NCBI RefSeq assembly: GCF_000613445.1
Contig: NZ_BAIZ01000008.1
Span: 28,072-92,071, forward strand
Length of the DNA stretch: 64,000 nt
Source: Hoylesella shahii DSM 15611 = JCM 12083
GTDB taxonomy: Bacteria > Bacteroidota > Bacteroidia > Bacteroidales > Bacteroidaceae
Direction: 5' to 3'
Both the position numbers and the translations under genes were made by a program. Below, one piece after another: positions 21,094 to 30,750 of the stretch; the stretch's first letter is position 1, and each line of letters opens with the position of its first letter. The notes beneath the pieces were generated by a model, which saw nothing but the letters and a program-made list of their open reading frames with translations, had not been told where the DNA came from and did no database searches.

Positions 21094-21388
21094 CTAGTAG
21101 CTAATGGTTGGTTTTATATTGCAAGTAAGGGGGAGAGAGCCGGCAAACACATCCAAGAAGCGAAGATGCCGATTTGAAATAGGTGCAAAGCGGCGTCTTG
21201 CGCTATTGGGGCTTAACGTGGTTGTGATGTTTTGAAGGTGGTCTTAGGCTATGAAGTAAAGTATTGCGATAATAAATTATGCATAGTTTGGTGTGGAATT
21301 CTCAGGGTTTATAAGTTAATTAAATGTAAAATTATAGGTAGGTTTAAAATATCGTTCATGTCGTTAGTGTTTTGTCTTATATTTTAAC

Positions 21389-21693
21389 TATCTTTGCAAA
21401 GAGTTATAGATAATGAAAAGGATGCGTACTGTCAACTAATATCACAATGAACAACAACGCCATGCCTAATAAACATAAAAACTAAAAAGAATAGAGCCTA
21501 CGCAAAACGAGCAATCCCTAGGGAGTTGCTGTTGTATAGACAATTAAACAATACAGCTAGCATAAGCACAAAGCGCTGTGCAAGCAAACATAAACACCAT
21601 AAAAAATAATCCGATATGCCGCCAAGCATGCGAAGCCATGAGAAACAGTCGCAGGGCATATCATGAAGACATAATTTAATTTAGGAATTAATG
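21389..21693 (+). promoter_or_regulatory. Promoter and conserved leader of module 2
   Basis: -7 box TATCTTTG at 21389-21396. The leader repeats the block CAACTAATATCACAATGAAC, a tiny frame at 21447-21485 (MNNNAMPNKHKN), and a hairpin at 21613-21662 with an 8-bp stem GATATGCC / GGCATATC. As in module 1 the hairpin is followed by ATGAAGACATAA shortly before the start codon. Confidence 0.65.
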
Positions 21694-24600
21694 ATGAAAA
21701 TGTATCGCCGATTGCGGATGTTAAGCAAACATTCGCTATTGTTTCTAACGGTCCTATTCGTGGTTTTGAACTGCTTACCTGTGGCAGCGCAGAACGCAAC
21801 TATCAGTCCTAAACTCGGAAACCTTATCTCTGCCTATACGCATCAGAGTTCTGAGGTAGGGTTTGAGTCGGGGTATGGCTCGCTTTGGCAGCACAAGCAG
21901 TTGCCAATTACTTATTCTTGTTCTGATTTTCCCACGCTGTCGAAAGATGGCGTGTTGGGTAATCACACTTGTAACTTGCTGTATTATACCAAGAATGGAC
22001 GGGAGAAGATGATACAAGTGGCGGGTCCTGCACCAAATTATACATCCCTTGCTTTGCCAAAGGGATATAGGATTACGCGTTATAAAATAATTATTTCAGA
22101 TTCTTTGGATGCAATTTCAGACTATAGTGTTTTGGATGGTCGAATAAAAGATTTGAAGTATGGTAGGTATAGCGATTGGTATTTTGGCGAAGTGGCTAAG
22201 AATGATATTAGGCCTAATAGTGAAGCTGCCAATTACCAACGCCCAACTTATCGTAATGGCGCATATGTAAGAATAGCACGAACTGCGCAAAAGAAATCTT
22301 ACACCATTGAACGGAAAGGCGAAGACATGGGCAATATTCTCTATTTCTGCTTTTCAGGAAATACTCATAGACTCAGTACTGCCGGTATTGCTTATGATAG
22401 TATTCAAATTTGGTTTACTGCAGACAAAGAGATTGAATGTACACTTTTACCAAATGTGGAACACGAAAACTATGTTAGTCTTTCGGAGAATGTGATGACA
22501 CTTGGTAAAACAGATGTTGGGAATTTGAAATTATTCGAAAAGAGAGGTACAAAATACTATGGCTACGATCAAAAACACAGTTTGGAGATGACTGCTAGTA
22601 TCAATCTTTTCGAAGAAGGGGCAACAGATGGAGAAACGTGGGATGCTACTCGTGGTAACAAAACAATTAAATGCGTGAAAAGTAATGACGCAAAAGGCGA
22701 CGAATGGTATGCTCTGCGTTCGGGAACTTTCTATATTGAAGCGCCAACATCTGCACGTGTTCAAGGAGAAAGTAAAAACGTGAGGGTGCCTGTTGGCTAT
22801 CGCATCACGGGGGTTAAGTTCGATTATAAAACTGATCAATACAAGAAATGTGGTTTTAGATTGCGTAATGGCAACACTTATCTAGATAGCGAACTCAAGG
22901 GCGTTGCTAGGGAAAATGCTGCTATATGGCATCGCACATCTTACAATGAATTGTATACATTGGTTGATGGTGCGCCCAAATACTTATCGTATCAGATGCC
23001 GTGGGAGCCAGGTTATATTGCTCGAGCAAAAATAGCAGACGAGAATAAACATGTTAGGTTAGATGAAAATAATAATTCGTTCTACCTCTATATTAAAAGG
23101 TATGAAGGCACAGAGAGTAAATTTTGGCTAAGCGTAAAGCCAGGAGAAACGGCGTATTTTACAGAAGCAAGAAATCAACAACTAAGAGTCGAAGCTGTTG
23201 AGATGGTTGATAATTCCACCCCGTTCCGCCTCATTACTTATGATAAAAAGGGCAATTATAGGTCTACTGTGGATGTTTCGGATGAAACTGGTGGTGGTGT
23301 CGAGCTTCGTGATTACAATAACGATGCCATCAAGTTTAGAATTGAGGGCACAAGTCATGTGGCCAATCCCACTGCGTTGTTGAGAATAACATTGTACATG
23401 GAGGCGCTTAATCCTTATATCAATACGGTAAATGTGGTGTGCAACGGCAAATATAATAAAGTTGTACGTACTTTTGAGGCACAAGACTTTAATCTAGGAG
23501 GAGAAAAGTTTGTGTATAAGGTGCCAAAGGGCTTGTCTGATCAAACAAAAGTGCAATTTTCGTTCGATAGTTTGAAGTCTGAATTTGCCGATGAAACCTA
23601 TGGCTATCCTCATGTTCCTCATCATTCGCGTTATAGTTTTGTGGGGTCTGAATATTATAAGGCGCTGCAAGATAGGCTTTACGACCATGTGGATCTTGTG
23701 GAAAATTGCGATTATGGTAAGAAAATTTCTGTTAGCGCTGCTGGAAATATCGCGTTCCCATTTAATAATGCTGGTGAACTGTCGAACACCAACAAGCTAA
23801 AGCCTTCTGCTTATTTTTCTGAGAAGCCTTTTACCTTAGATGTTTACTCGAAAACAGAAGGTGAAGAGGTGACCATTATCGATGGTCAAGTTAGTAAGAA
23901 AAAAGCAAAAGGTAATTTCTCGCCAACCAACGCGCAGCTACAAAATAAGGAAACAAAAACGATGTATCTGTACACCACAGACGAAACGCGCTATAATATT
24001 GCGCCAACAAAGGGGGAACAGCACAGAAGTTTTGCTTATTATCAAACCACTATAAAGCTTGAGTTCGCTAGTTATACGGCTAGGATTAAGTGGGTGCCAC
24101 TTTATAATAAGCCTATGTATGATAAAGATGATGCGCATAAGCGTCATCTGGATGATAAAATGTTTGGCGCTGAGATTCAAACCATTGAGTCGGGTGTTGA
24201 TGGTAACAAACCTCAAGAGGGTGCAACTAGTGAGTTTGGTTTCCTTTCGCTTAATCAAATTATTGAAGCGCTGGAGGATACTATACGTAAAGACGGTGGC
24301 GTAAATGGGCCAAAGTCTCTAAAAGAAGTGCTTTACATTGATGGTTCAAAGTTGTTTGACATCTTGCCCGTGAGTCAAACTCAAGATTTGGTGCATAAGC
24401 TCGATAGTTTGCGTGGGTTACTGGCAAGTAATGCGTTGATATACTTGCCTTATCGTTCAAAAACCTTGGCTAGTGTTCCTAATACGGCGCTGAAATACGA
24501 AGGAAAGCCTGGTTTTGAAGGTAGAAACAATCTTGTTCTCGTTGATAAGATGCCTTTCTTTGCACCTTACGACATTCAGTTGCGCCCCGAATGTTATGCT

Positions 24601-25458
24601 AGCTATACACGAAATATAGCTCCAACATTTCATGGTAGGGTAGACTATGCCACACTTGTGTTGCCTTATGGGCTTACAGTTGATAAAGATGGCATACACG
24701 AAACTAAGGGTGAAGAAGAATCGAAGTTCTATATGGGTAAGATTGCTAAAGAGTCGGTAGTGTATAATAAGAATGATAAACGCAATCATGAGGGTGCTGA
24801 TTATGGTGATATGACCAAGCTAGAGAAACTAAAAGCTGGCAAGAGCGAGGCTAATCAGCCTTATGTTATCAAAGTCTTGTCGGGGCATGGGGCTAAGAAC
24901 GTGTTTTTTGTGGCTAACGAGAAGGGAGCACTTATAAAGAAAACGCCTGAAGCGCTGATGGGATTGGTTGCTAGCGATGCGGTTAGCTGTAAGATAACAA
25001 ATGTGACTACGTCTCTCAAGAGTTATTTCACATACTCTGGACGTAAGATAAGCAAGAGTGGAAACGAGATGGTGTTCTATTTCTCGCTCAATAGGTTTGT
25101 TGCATTTAAGAATCTTAGTAAGGATGATTTATTCCTGTATCCCTTCCGTTCGGTGTACTATGCCGATAATCACAAGGTTCTTCAGTCTAAAGGTTTCAAT
25201 TCGTTTGGAGTTACCTTCGACGATGTTGATGATGTAACGCCAACCGCTATACAAGACGTACAAGAAGAGGTTGTGCTGAAAGTAACTCTTGGTGCTGGGC
25301 ATATCACAGCTGAAGCAAGTAAAGATATTCCGCTTAATGTGTTTAACCTGTCGGGACAATGCGTTGTTAGAACGTTGATAAAGGCAGGCAAACCACAAAC
25401 GTTCTATCTTGCGCCAGGTGTGTATTTGGTGAATGGAAAGAAGATGATAGTAAATTAA
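21694..25458 (+). CDS. Giant secreted protein, module 2 (probable type IX secretion cargo)
   Basis: A 1254-residue paralogue of the module 1 protein, collinear from end to end. I chose the ATG at 21694 because it reproduces the MKMY start of the other two; one in-frame ATG lies just upstream. The signal peptide ends at LPVAAQ. Shared blocks include GNLISAYTHQS, GNILYFCFSGN, KTMYLYTTDETRYNIAPT, ECYASYTRN and GRVDYATLVLPYGL. The C-terminal ~250 residues are closest to module 1, with LNVFNLSGQ and APGVYLVNGKKMIVN. The middle third (~residues 430-520) is the most diverged. Function unknown. Confidence 0.75.
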   Translation: MKMYRRLRMLSKHSLLFLTVLFVVLNCLPVAAQNATISPKLGNLISAYTHQSSEVGFESGYGSLWQHKQLPITYSCSDFPTLSKDGVLGNHTCNLLYYTKNGREKMIQVAGPAPNYTSLALPKGYRITRYKIIISDSLDAISDYSVLDGRIKDLKYGRYSDWYFGEVAKNDIRPNSEAANYQRPTYRNGAYVRIARTAQKKSYTIERKGEDMGNILYFCFSGNTHRLSTAGIAYDSIQIWFTADKEIECTLLPNVEHENYVSLSENVMTLGKTDVGNLKLFEKRGTKYYGYDQKHSLEMTASINLFEEGATDGETWDATRGNKTIKCVKSNDAKGDEWYALRSGTFYIEAPTSARVQGESKNVRVPVGYRITGVKFDYKTDQYKKCGFRLRNGNTYLDSELKGVARENAAIWHRTSYNELYTLVDGAPKYLSYQMPWEPGYIARAKIADENKHVRLDENNNSFYLYIKRYEGTESKFWLSVKPGETAYFTEARNQQLRVEAVEMVDNSTPFRLITYDKKGNYRSTVDVSDETGGGVELRDYNNDAIKFRIEGTSHVANPTALLRITLYMEALNPYINTVNVVCNGKYNKVVRTFEAQDFNLGGEKFVYKVPKGLSDQTKVQFSFDSLKSEFADETYGYPHVPHHSRYSFVGSEYYKALQDRLYDHVDLVENCDYGKKISVSAAGNIAFPFNNAGELSNTNKLKPSAYFSEKPFTLDVYSKTEGEEVTIIDGQVSKKKAKGNFSPTNAQLQNKETKTMYLYTTDETRYNIAPTKGEQHRSFAYYQTTIKLEFASYTARIKWVPLYNKPMYDKDDAHKRHLDDKMFGAEIQTIESGVDGNKPQEGATSEFGFLSLNQIIEALEDTIRKDGGVNGPKSLKEVLYIDGSKLFDILPVSQTQDLVHKLDSLRGLLASNALIYLPYRSKTLASVPNTALKYEGKPGFEGRNNLVLVDKMPFFAPYDIQLRPECYASYTRNIAPTFHGRVDYATLVLPYGLTVDKDGIHETKGEEESKFYMGKIAKESVVYNKNDKRNHEGADYGDMTKLEKLKAGKSEANQPYVIKVLSGHGAKNVFFVANEKGALIKKTPEALMGLVASDAVSCKITNVTTSLKSYFTYSGRKISKSGNEMVFYFSLNRFVAFKNLSKDDLFLYPFRSVYYADNHKVLQSKGFNSFGVTFDDVDDVTPTAIQDVQEEVVLKVTLGAGHITAEASKDIPLNVFNLSGQCVVRTLIKAGKPQTFYLAPGVYLVNGKKMIVN

Positions 25459-25470
25459 ATAAAAGCAGCG

Positions 25471-25647
25471 ATGAAAAAGAAGAAGTACATTATGCCTCGC
25501 GTGCTGATGCTTAGCCTTGTTGTTGATACTAATTTTACAGCAGGTTCGTGGCAGTCGGATGAGCCTGGGGCAAAGTCAAATAATTCTTTTGAAGAGCAGA
25601 TAAATCCTAATGAGGATGGTGGAGATGTTCTGCCTTATGCAGGATAG
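25471..25647 (+). CDS. Small acidic-tailed peptide, module 2
   Basis: 58 residues, starting MKKKKYIMPRVLMLSLVV, with the core AGSWQSDEPGAK, then NNSFEEQINPNEDGGD and the end VLPYAG. It starts 12 nt after the giant gene stop and ends just before a terminator. Residues 11-22 are more hydrophobic than in the other two copies. Aligns without gaps to the module 3 peptide. Function unknown. Confidence 0.75.
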   Translation: MKKKKYIMPRVLMLSLVVDTNFTAGSWQSDEPGAKSNNSFEEQINPNEDGGDVLPYAG

Positions 25648-25654
25648 GTGCAAA

Positions 25655-25697
25655 GACGAACTTACGATGTGTGTCGTAAGTTCGTTTTTTCTTTTCG
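25655..25697 (+). terminator. Terminator of module 2
   Basis: Stem GACGAACTTACGA / TCGTAAGTTCGTT with a 6-nt TGTGTG loop, then TTTTTCTTTT. The stem sequence differs from modules 1 and 3, but pairing is kept. Confidence 0.9.
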
Positions 25698-26171
25698 TTG
25701 TTGTTCTTATTATGGGGCTTTGTCTGGGCATAACTGTGTGTCTGAAATGCTCAAAAGCTCGACGGGCGATTTGTAGGCTATATATTCTTTGTTGGTTTAT
25801 ATAGGTTTGCGGTATGGCAATATGCTTGTTGTGTTTATGTTTTGTATATTGTGTTCGTTTTTATTGTAATAACTGTGTGTTATAATCAATAAATACGAAG
25901 TGAAGTTATCTTTAATGTTTTTTGTTTCGTTGTATATAACTAAGGGATATTATGCATGAGTTTGTTTTGGTTTTGGTGGTGTTGTATTTGTATTAAATAC
26001 TTTTATTATAGTGTTTTGTCGCTAATTTGTGTGTTGGCTATCTGTTAAGAACGATAACAATTGTTATCAAATAAACATGTTGTATAATATATATATGGCA
26101 TTTTAAATGTAAAAAATAGGAAATATAAGAATTATTTTCTTTATACTTTATTATTTGTTGTGTTTTTTAAC
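25698..26171. other. AT-rich spacer before module 3
   Basis: About 470 nt with no gene or repeat I can support; very AT-rich toward its right end. Confidence 0.5.
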
Positions 26172-26475
26172 TACCTTTGCAGCGCGTTAAGACAATGTTA
26201 TGGAATGCAATTGTCAACTAATATCACAATGAATAACATTGGCACACCTGAGAAACATCATACTCAAAATGTTCACAGCCTACGCGAAGGCAAGTAAAGT
26301 CTAGCTGATTGCCAACGAATATGTCGCAAACAATGCAGTATTCAAGGCATTAAAAGGCGTGCAAACAAACACTTATACAGTAAAAACGAATACTGATATG
26401 CCTCACACAGGGCCAAACCATGGAGAACAGCCTAAGAGGATATCATGATGACATAAATAAATTAAGGTATCAATA
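26172..26475 (+). promoter_or_regulatory. Promoter and conserved leader of module 3
   Basis: -7 box TACCTTTG at 26172-26179. The leader has CAACTAATATCACAATGAAT, a tiny frame at 26229-26297 starting MNNIGTPEKH, and a hairpin at 26394-26445. Its stem TGATAT(G)CCTC / GAGGATATCA differs in sequence from modules 1 and 2 but still pairs, with one bulged G. It is followed by ATGATGACATAA and the start codon. Confidence 0.65.
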
Positions 26476-29400
26476 ATGAAAATGTATCACAACTTGCGAA
26501 TGTTAATTAAACATCCGTTAATGTTAGTCGCAGCCCTTTTAATAGGTTGGGGCTGCTTGCCTTTGTCGGCACAGAATGCTACGGTCAGTCCGCAGCTGGG
26601 TAATCTTCTTGCTGCTTACACTCATCAAAGCAATGAATTTGGTTTTGAGGGTGGTTATGGTTCGTACTGGCAGCACAATCAGTTGCCTATCACCGTTACA
26701 TGTTCTGATTTTCCTACGCTGTCTAAAGATGGTGTATTGAGAAATCATACGGGTAACTTTCTTTATTACAAGCCTGTTGGTTCTGCAGATGGTAAAGAAA
26801 AGTTTCTTTTTATCTCAGGCACAGCCCCTACTTACTTGTCTATAGCTATGCCAAAGGGATATAAAATAACGAGCTATAAAATCGTTATTCACGACGGACT
26901 TACTCCTCCAGACACCATGAATTTAAATCACCGTATACCCAAATTGCCATTTGCGCGTGCTATTAATTGGAAATTTGGTGAAGTGGATAGGTCTCACATT
27001 AGAGAAAATAAAGAGGAAAATGGGCAATATATAGACCCTGTCTTTCGTAGAAACGAGTATGTAGAAATCAACAAAAACACTCCAGGGCTTCGGTATACGA
27101 TTCAACGTGAAGGCGACTTGGGTAACATTCTCTATTTTTGTTTTTCTGGTAACAGGGGTTGGTGGAAATCTGCTGGTGTTTATTTAGAACTCGTCGAACT
27201 GACATTCTCTGCAGGCAATAAATTCGAATATCCTCTAACGCCAACTATCGAACACGAAGATTTTGTTAGTCTATCTAGCAACAACATAACACTAGGTAGA
27301 ACTGATGTGGGCAATTTAAAATTGCGTACCAAGAATAAAGCCACCTTGTATAGTTACGACCAATGGGATGTTCGTGAAATGACTGCCGACATCAGACTTT
27401 TTGAAGAGGGAGCCACAGATGGCCTTACTTGGGATGCTACTAAGGGTAGAAAAACCATTAAATGTGCAATTAGTAATGATGCTAAGGGGAACGAATGGTA
27501 TGCCTTACGTGCTGGTACATACTATGTAGAATCGCCCACAACGGCTAATATACAGGGCGAGAGTGGCAATGTTCAGATGCCTGTTGGCTATCGTATCGTT
27601 GGGGCTAAGTTCGATTATAAAAAAGGTAGATACAGCAAGCCGGGTTTTACGCTGCATAGGGGTAATGTTTATCTAGATAAAGATCTTAAAGGTGTGGATG
27701 AAAAGGATGCTGCAATATGGCATCGCACGTCCGGCGACGAGATGTACACTCTTGTTGATGGCAAGCCTAAATACCTGGTTCTTAGTAAAAAAGTTCTGCC
27801 TGGTTTAAAATTTAATGCCGAGCTTTCTGATGAAAATAAAAGGGTTAAACTTCTAAAAGAAGGAAATGCTTATTATTTCTGGAAAACAAATCCACGTGGA
27901 GGAGAAAAGTTTTTCTTGTGCGCAAAAAAAGGAGAAACGGCTTATTTCCAGAATAATGGACCGGAAAGACTCTTTCAATTGGCAGTGAAAGGCCAAGAAG
28001 AGTCAACTCCATTCAACATCATTACCTATAGTGCAGATGGTAAACAGGGTACTACGCATGTTATTGGCAATCGCACCAAAAATAACAGTATCATGCTTAG
28101 TGGTCTTAACAACGATGCCGTTAAGTTTAAGATTGAAGGTAACGGAGAAGCCGCAGACCCCACAGCCTTGTTGCGAATTACTTTGTATATGGAACCTCTT
28201 AACCCATACATCAAGTCGGTAGATGCGGTATGCGAACACGAAGGTATAGAGCTTTCGCGAACTTTTGAGGCGAAAAACTTTACTCTTGGTGGTGATGCTT
28301 TCGTTTATAAAGTGCCTAGAGGCTCTTCTACTTCGGTAAGTTTGCCCTTCAAGTTTAGAAACTTAACGTCTGAATTTGCAGATAATACTTATGGTAAATT
28401 GTCTAATGGCGGAAACTCGCGATACCATTTTGTGGGTTCAAATTACTATAACGCTGTAGCAGACAATCTATATACCCATGCAGATTTGGTGGCCTCTTCA
28501 GATAATTATCAAGATAAAATCGAAGTTAATGTGGCTGGAAACATTCCATTCCCATTCAACAATGCTGCCGAATTGTCTAATAAGGTTAAACGTCCAGAAT
28601 CGGCCTACTTGTCTGAAAAGAATTTCACCATAGATAATTATAAGACTGTTTTTATAAAGGATGAACGAGGTAATAAGATATATGGCAATTACTCTGCTGA
28701 TAACCTCACGTTGAAAGCGAACGAAACAAAGACGATGTATCTATACACTAGCGACGAAACACGCTATAACATCGCTCCTACTCAAGGTGAACAGCACCGT
28801 GCCTTTGCTTATTATTTCACTACGATAACGTTGAAGTTTCAAGACTACGACCCTGTGGTAGAGTGGGTTCCTGTTTATAAAACACCGATGTATTATAAGA
28901 CTAAAGATGAAAATCACTATACCCCAGGCATTATGTATGGTGCTGTGATAAAGACCACTAAGAAAGACGACGATGGCAATATGCATCAAGAGGGCGCAAC
29001 AAGCGAGTTTGGTTACCTTACTGTTGACCAAATTCTTGGAGCGATGAATAAGTCGATAGCCGAAAAACATGGCGTGGGAGCGCCTAAAAGTCTTAAGGAT
29101 GTGCTCTACGTAGACAATACAAAGCTGTTTAACATCTTGCCTGCTAATGCCAAAGAAGATAGGGTACACAAACTCGATAGCATGCGAATGCTTTTAGCAA
29201 GTAATGCCATTATCTATCTGCCTGTTACAGCAGAGGCTTTGGCTAGTGTGCAGCATACAGCATTGAAATTGAAAGAAAACAAAGGTTTTGAAGGTAGAAC
29301 CAACTTTGAGTTAATCGACAAAGAACCGTTCTTTGCGCCATACAGCATCCAACTTAAAGACGATTGTTATGCTAGCTACACGCGTAAGGCAACCTCGCGA

Positions 29401-30240
29401 GGCATGGGTCGTGTAGATTACGCCACACTTGTGTTGCCCTTTGGCCTAAGCGTTACTCATAAGGGTGTGCATGCCAACACCGTTGGTACTCCCTGTGAGT
29501 TCCGCATGGGTAAGATACAAGATAACTCTTTTACATATAAGGCCAAAGACAAAGCAAACCACGAAGGCGCTGATTATGGAGTTAAAGCCAAGCTTGCTTT
29601 CCTTGGAAAGGAAGGTAAGAGCTATGCCAATACGCCTTATATCATCAATATTGATAAAGCCTACGGTAATGGTGACGTGTCGTTCGTAGCCACTCAACCT
29701 GGTGCACTTATTGAGAAAACACCCGATGCTTTTGATGGAATGGTTACAGGAAATGCAGCTAAGTGTCATATAGCTGGCCCTTACACCCAAATAAAGAGCA
29801 GTTATACCTATGCTGGCCATGTGATAGATAGAGCTTCAAACGACATGATATTCTATTTCTCCCTCAATAGATTTGTTCTGTCTGCCAATCTTAGTAAGAA
29901 AAAGAGTAAATTGTACCTCTTCCCATTCCGCTTTGTTTACTATGCCGACAATGGTCAGGCGCTCTTAGCTAAGGGATTCAACTCGTTTGGACTAACTTTC
30001 GACGATGACGACAACCTAACGCCTACTGATATACAAGATGTGCAAGAAGAGATTGTGCTGAAAGTAACTGTTGGTGCAGGGTTGATAACAGCCGAAGCAC
30101 GCAAAGATGCACCGCTTAGTGTGTTTAACTTGTCTGGACAGTGCGTAACGCGTACAATGATAAAGGCTGGCGAAACACGAACCATCCATCTCGCACCAGG
30201 TGTGTATGTGGTGAATGGTAAAAAGATGATTGTTAACTAA
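26476..30240 (+). CDS. Giant secreted protein, module 3 (probable type IX secretion cargo)
   Basis: A 1254-residue paralogue and the most diverged of the three. Start MKMYHNLRML; signal peptide ends LPLSAQ. It keeps GNLLAAYTHQSN, QLPITVTCSDFPTLSKDGVL, GNILYFCFSGN, KTMYLYTSDETRYNIAPT, DCYASYTRKA, GRVDYATLVLPFGL and the type IX-like end (LSVFNLSGQ, then APGVYVVNGKKMIVN). The region around residues 1085-1130 differs more from modules 1 and 2, which resemble each other closely there. No catalytic motif recognised in any copy. Adhesin, S-layer-like or glycan-binding roles are possible but unsupported. Confidence 0.75.
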   Translation: MKMYHNLRMLIKHPLMLVAALLIGWGCLPLSAQNATVSPQLGNLLAAYTHQSNEFGFEGGYGSYWQHNQLPITVTCSDFPTLSKDGVLRNHTGNFLYYKPVGSADGKEKFLFISGTAPTYLSIAMPKGYKITSYKIVIHDGLTPPDTMNLNHRIPKLPFARAINWKFGEVDRSHIRENKEENGQYIDPVFRRNEYVEINKNTPGLRYTIQREGDLGNILYFCFSGNRGWWKSAGVYLELVELTFSAGNKFEYPLTPTIEHEDFVSLSSNNITLGRTDVGNLKLRTKNKATLYSYDQWDVREMTADIRLFEEGATDGLTWDATKGRKTIKCAISNDAKGNEWYALRAGTYYVESPTTANIQGESGNVQMPVGYRIVGAKFDYKKGRYSKPGFTLHRGNVYLDKDLKGVDEKDAAIWHRTSGDEMYTLVDGKPKYLVLSKKVLPGLKFNAELSDENKRVKLLKEGNAYYFWKTNPRGGEKFFLCAKKGETAYFQNNGPERLFQLAVKGQEESTPFNIITYSADGKQGTTHVIGNRTKNNSIMLSGLNNDAVKFKIEGNGEAADPTALLRITLYMEPLNPYIKSVDAVCEHEGIELSRTFEAKNFTLGGDAFVYKVPRGSSTSVSLPFKFRNLTSEFADNTYGKLSNGGNSRYHFVGSNYYNAVADNLYTHADLVASSDNYQDKIEVNVAGNIPFPFNNAAELSNKVKRPESAYLSEKNFTIDNYKTVFIKDERGNKIYGNYSADNLTLKANETKTMYLYTSDETRYNIAPTQGEQHRAFAYYFTTITLKFQDYDPVVEWVPVYKTPMYYKTKDENHYTPGIMYGAVIKTTKKDDDGNMHQEGATSEFGYLTVDQILGAMNKSIAEKHGVGAPKSLKDVLYVDNTKLFNILPANAKEDRVHKLDSMRMLLASNAIIYLPVTAEALASVQHTALKLKENKGFEGRTNFELIDKEPFFAPYSIQLKDDCYASYTRKATSRGMGRVDYATLVLPFGLSVTHKGVHANTVGTPCEFRMGKIQDNSFTYKAKDKANHEGADYGVKAKLAFLGKEGKSYANTPYIINIDKAYGNGDVSFVATQPGALIEKTPDAFDGMVTGNAAKCHIAGPYTQIKSSYTYAGHVIDRASNDMIFYFSLNRFVLSANLSKKKSKLYLFPFRFVYYADNGQALLAKGFNSFGLTFDDDDNLTPTDIQDVQEEIVLKVTVGAGLITAEARKDAPLSVFNLSGQCVTRTMIKAGETRTIHLAPGVYVVNGKKMIVN

Positions 30241-30253
30241 TAATGATACAGCA

Positions 30254-30430
30254 ATGAAAAAGAAAAAGTACATAATGCCTCGCGTACTGATGCTGAAACT
30301 TACTATTGAGACACAATTGACCGCAGGCTCGTGGCAGTCAGACGAACCTGGAGCAAAGTCTGACAACTCGTTTGATGAGGATATATATCCCGATGAAGAT
30401 GGTGGCAACACCTTGCCTCGTGTAGAATAA
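30254..30430 (+). CDS. Small acidic-tailed peptide, module 3
   Basis: 58 residues: MKKKKYIMPRVLMLKL, core AGSWQSDEPGAK, then DNSFDEDIYPDEDGG and the end NTLPRVE. It starts 13 nt after the giant gene and precedes a terminator, as in the other modules. Of unknown function; the N-terminal 12 residues and the core are invariant across the three copies apart from one position. Confidence 0.75.
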   Translation: MKKKKYIMPRVLMLKLTIETQLTAGSWQSDEPGAKSDNSFDEDIYPDEDGGNTLPRVE

Positions 30431-30437
30431 TCATTAA

Positions 30438-30477
30438 GGTGGGTTTGCGATGGATGTCGCAAACCCGCTTTTGTTTT
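30438..30477 (+). terminator. Terminator of module 3
   Basis: Stem GGTGGGTTTGCGA / TCGCAAACCCGC(TT) with a TGGATG loop, then TTTTGTTTTC. Confidence 0.88.
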
Positions 30478-30499
30478 CTGCCCACGTAGTAATCTGCAA

Positions 30500-30637
30500 C
30501 AGCCACGTACCAATGCGCAGCGCTATCAAGAGACAATGTGCAAGACAATCATGCAGAAGTCTGCGCCACAGCCATGTTCCAATACACAGCGCAACCATGT
30601 ATCAATGCACAGCGCAACCACGTATCCATCCTCAACG
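30500..30637. repeat. 23-bp degenerate tandem array, six units
   Basis: Three clear contiguous units at 30569-30637 (for example CAACCATGTATCAATGCACA+GCG), one at 30500-30522, and two decayed units that fill the 46 nt between them exactly. It lies between the module 3 terminator and trxA. Confidence 0.75.
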
Positions 30638-30685
30638 CAGCCAAGGGGCTTCTCGCAACGCAAAACTCAGCAGCGATAAGCACAC

Positions 30686-30723
30686 AAAAAAGTGCAAGAT
30701 GCGCTTAGGCCTCTTGCACTTTC
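30686..30723 (-). terminator. Terminator of trxA
   Basis: Stem AAAGTGCAAGA / TCTTGCACTTT on the minus strand, followed by TTTTGTG. Placed just past the trxA stop. Confidence 0.85.
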
Positions 30724-30750
30724 TTTATTATTCGTCTTAAAGCGTAAAGC

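Noticed and set aside
16761..26475. Invertible (phase-variable) promoters upstream of the giant genes
   Set aside because: I looked for inverted repeats on both sides of each promoter and found none; no recombinase gene is nearby.
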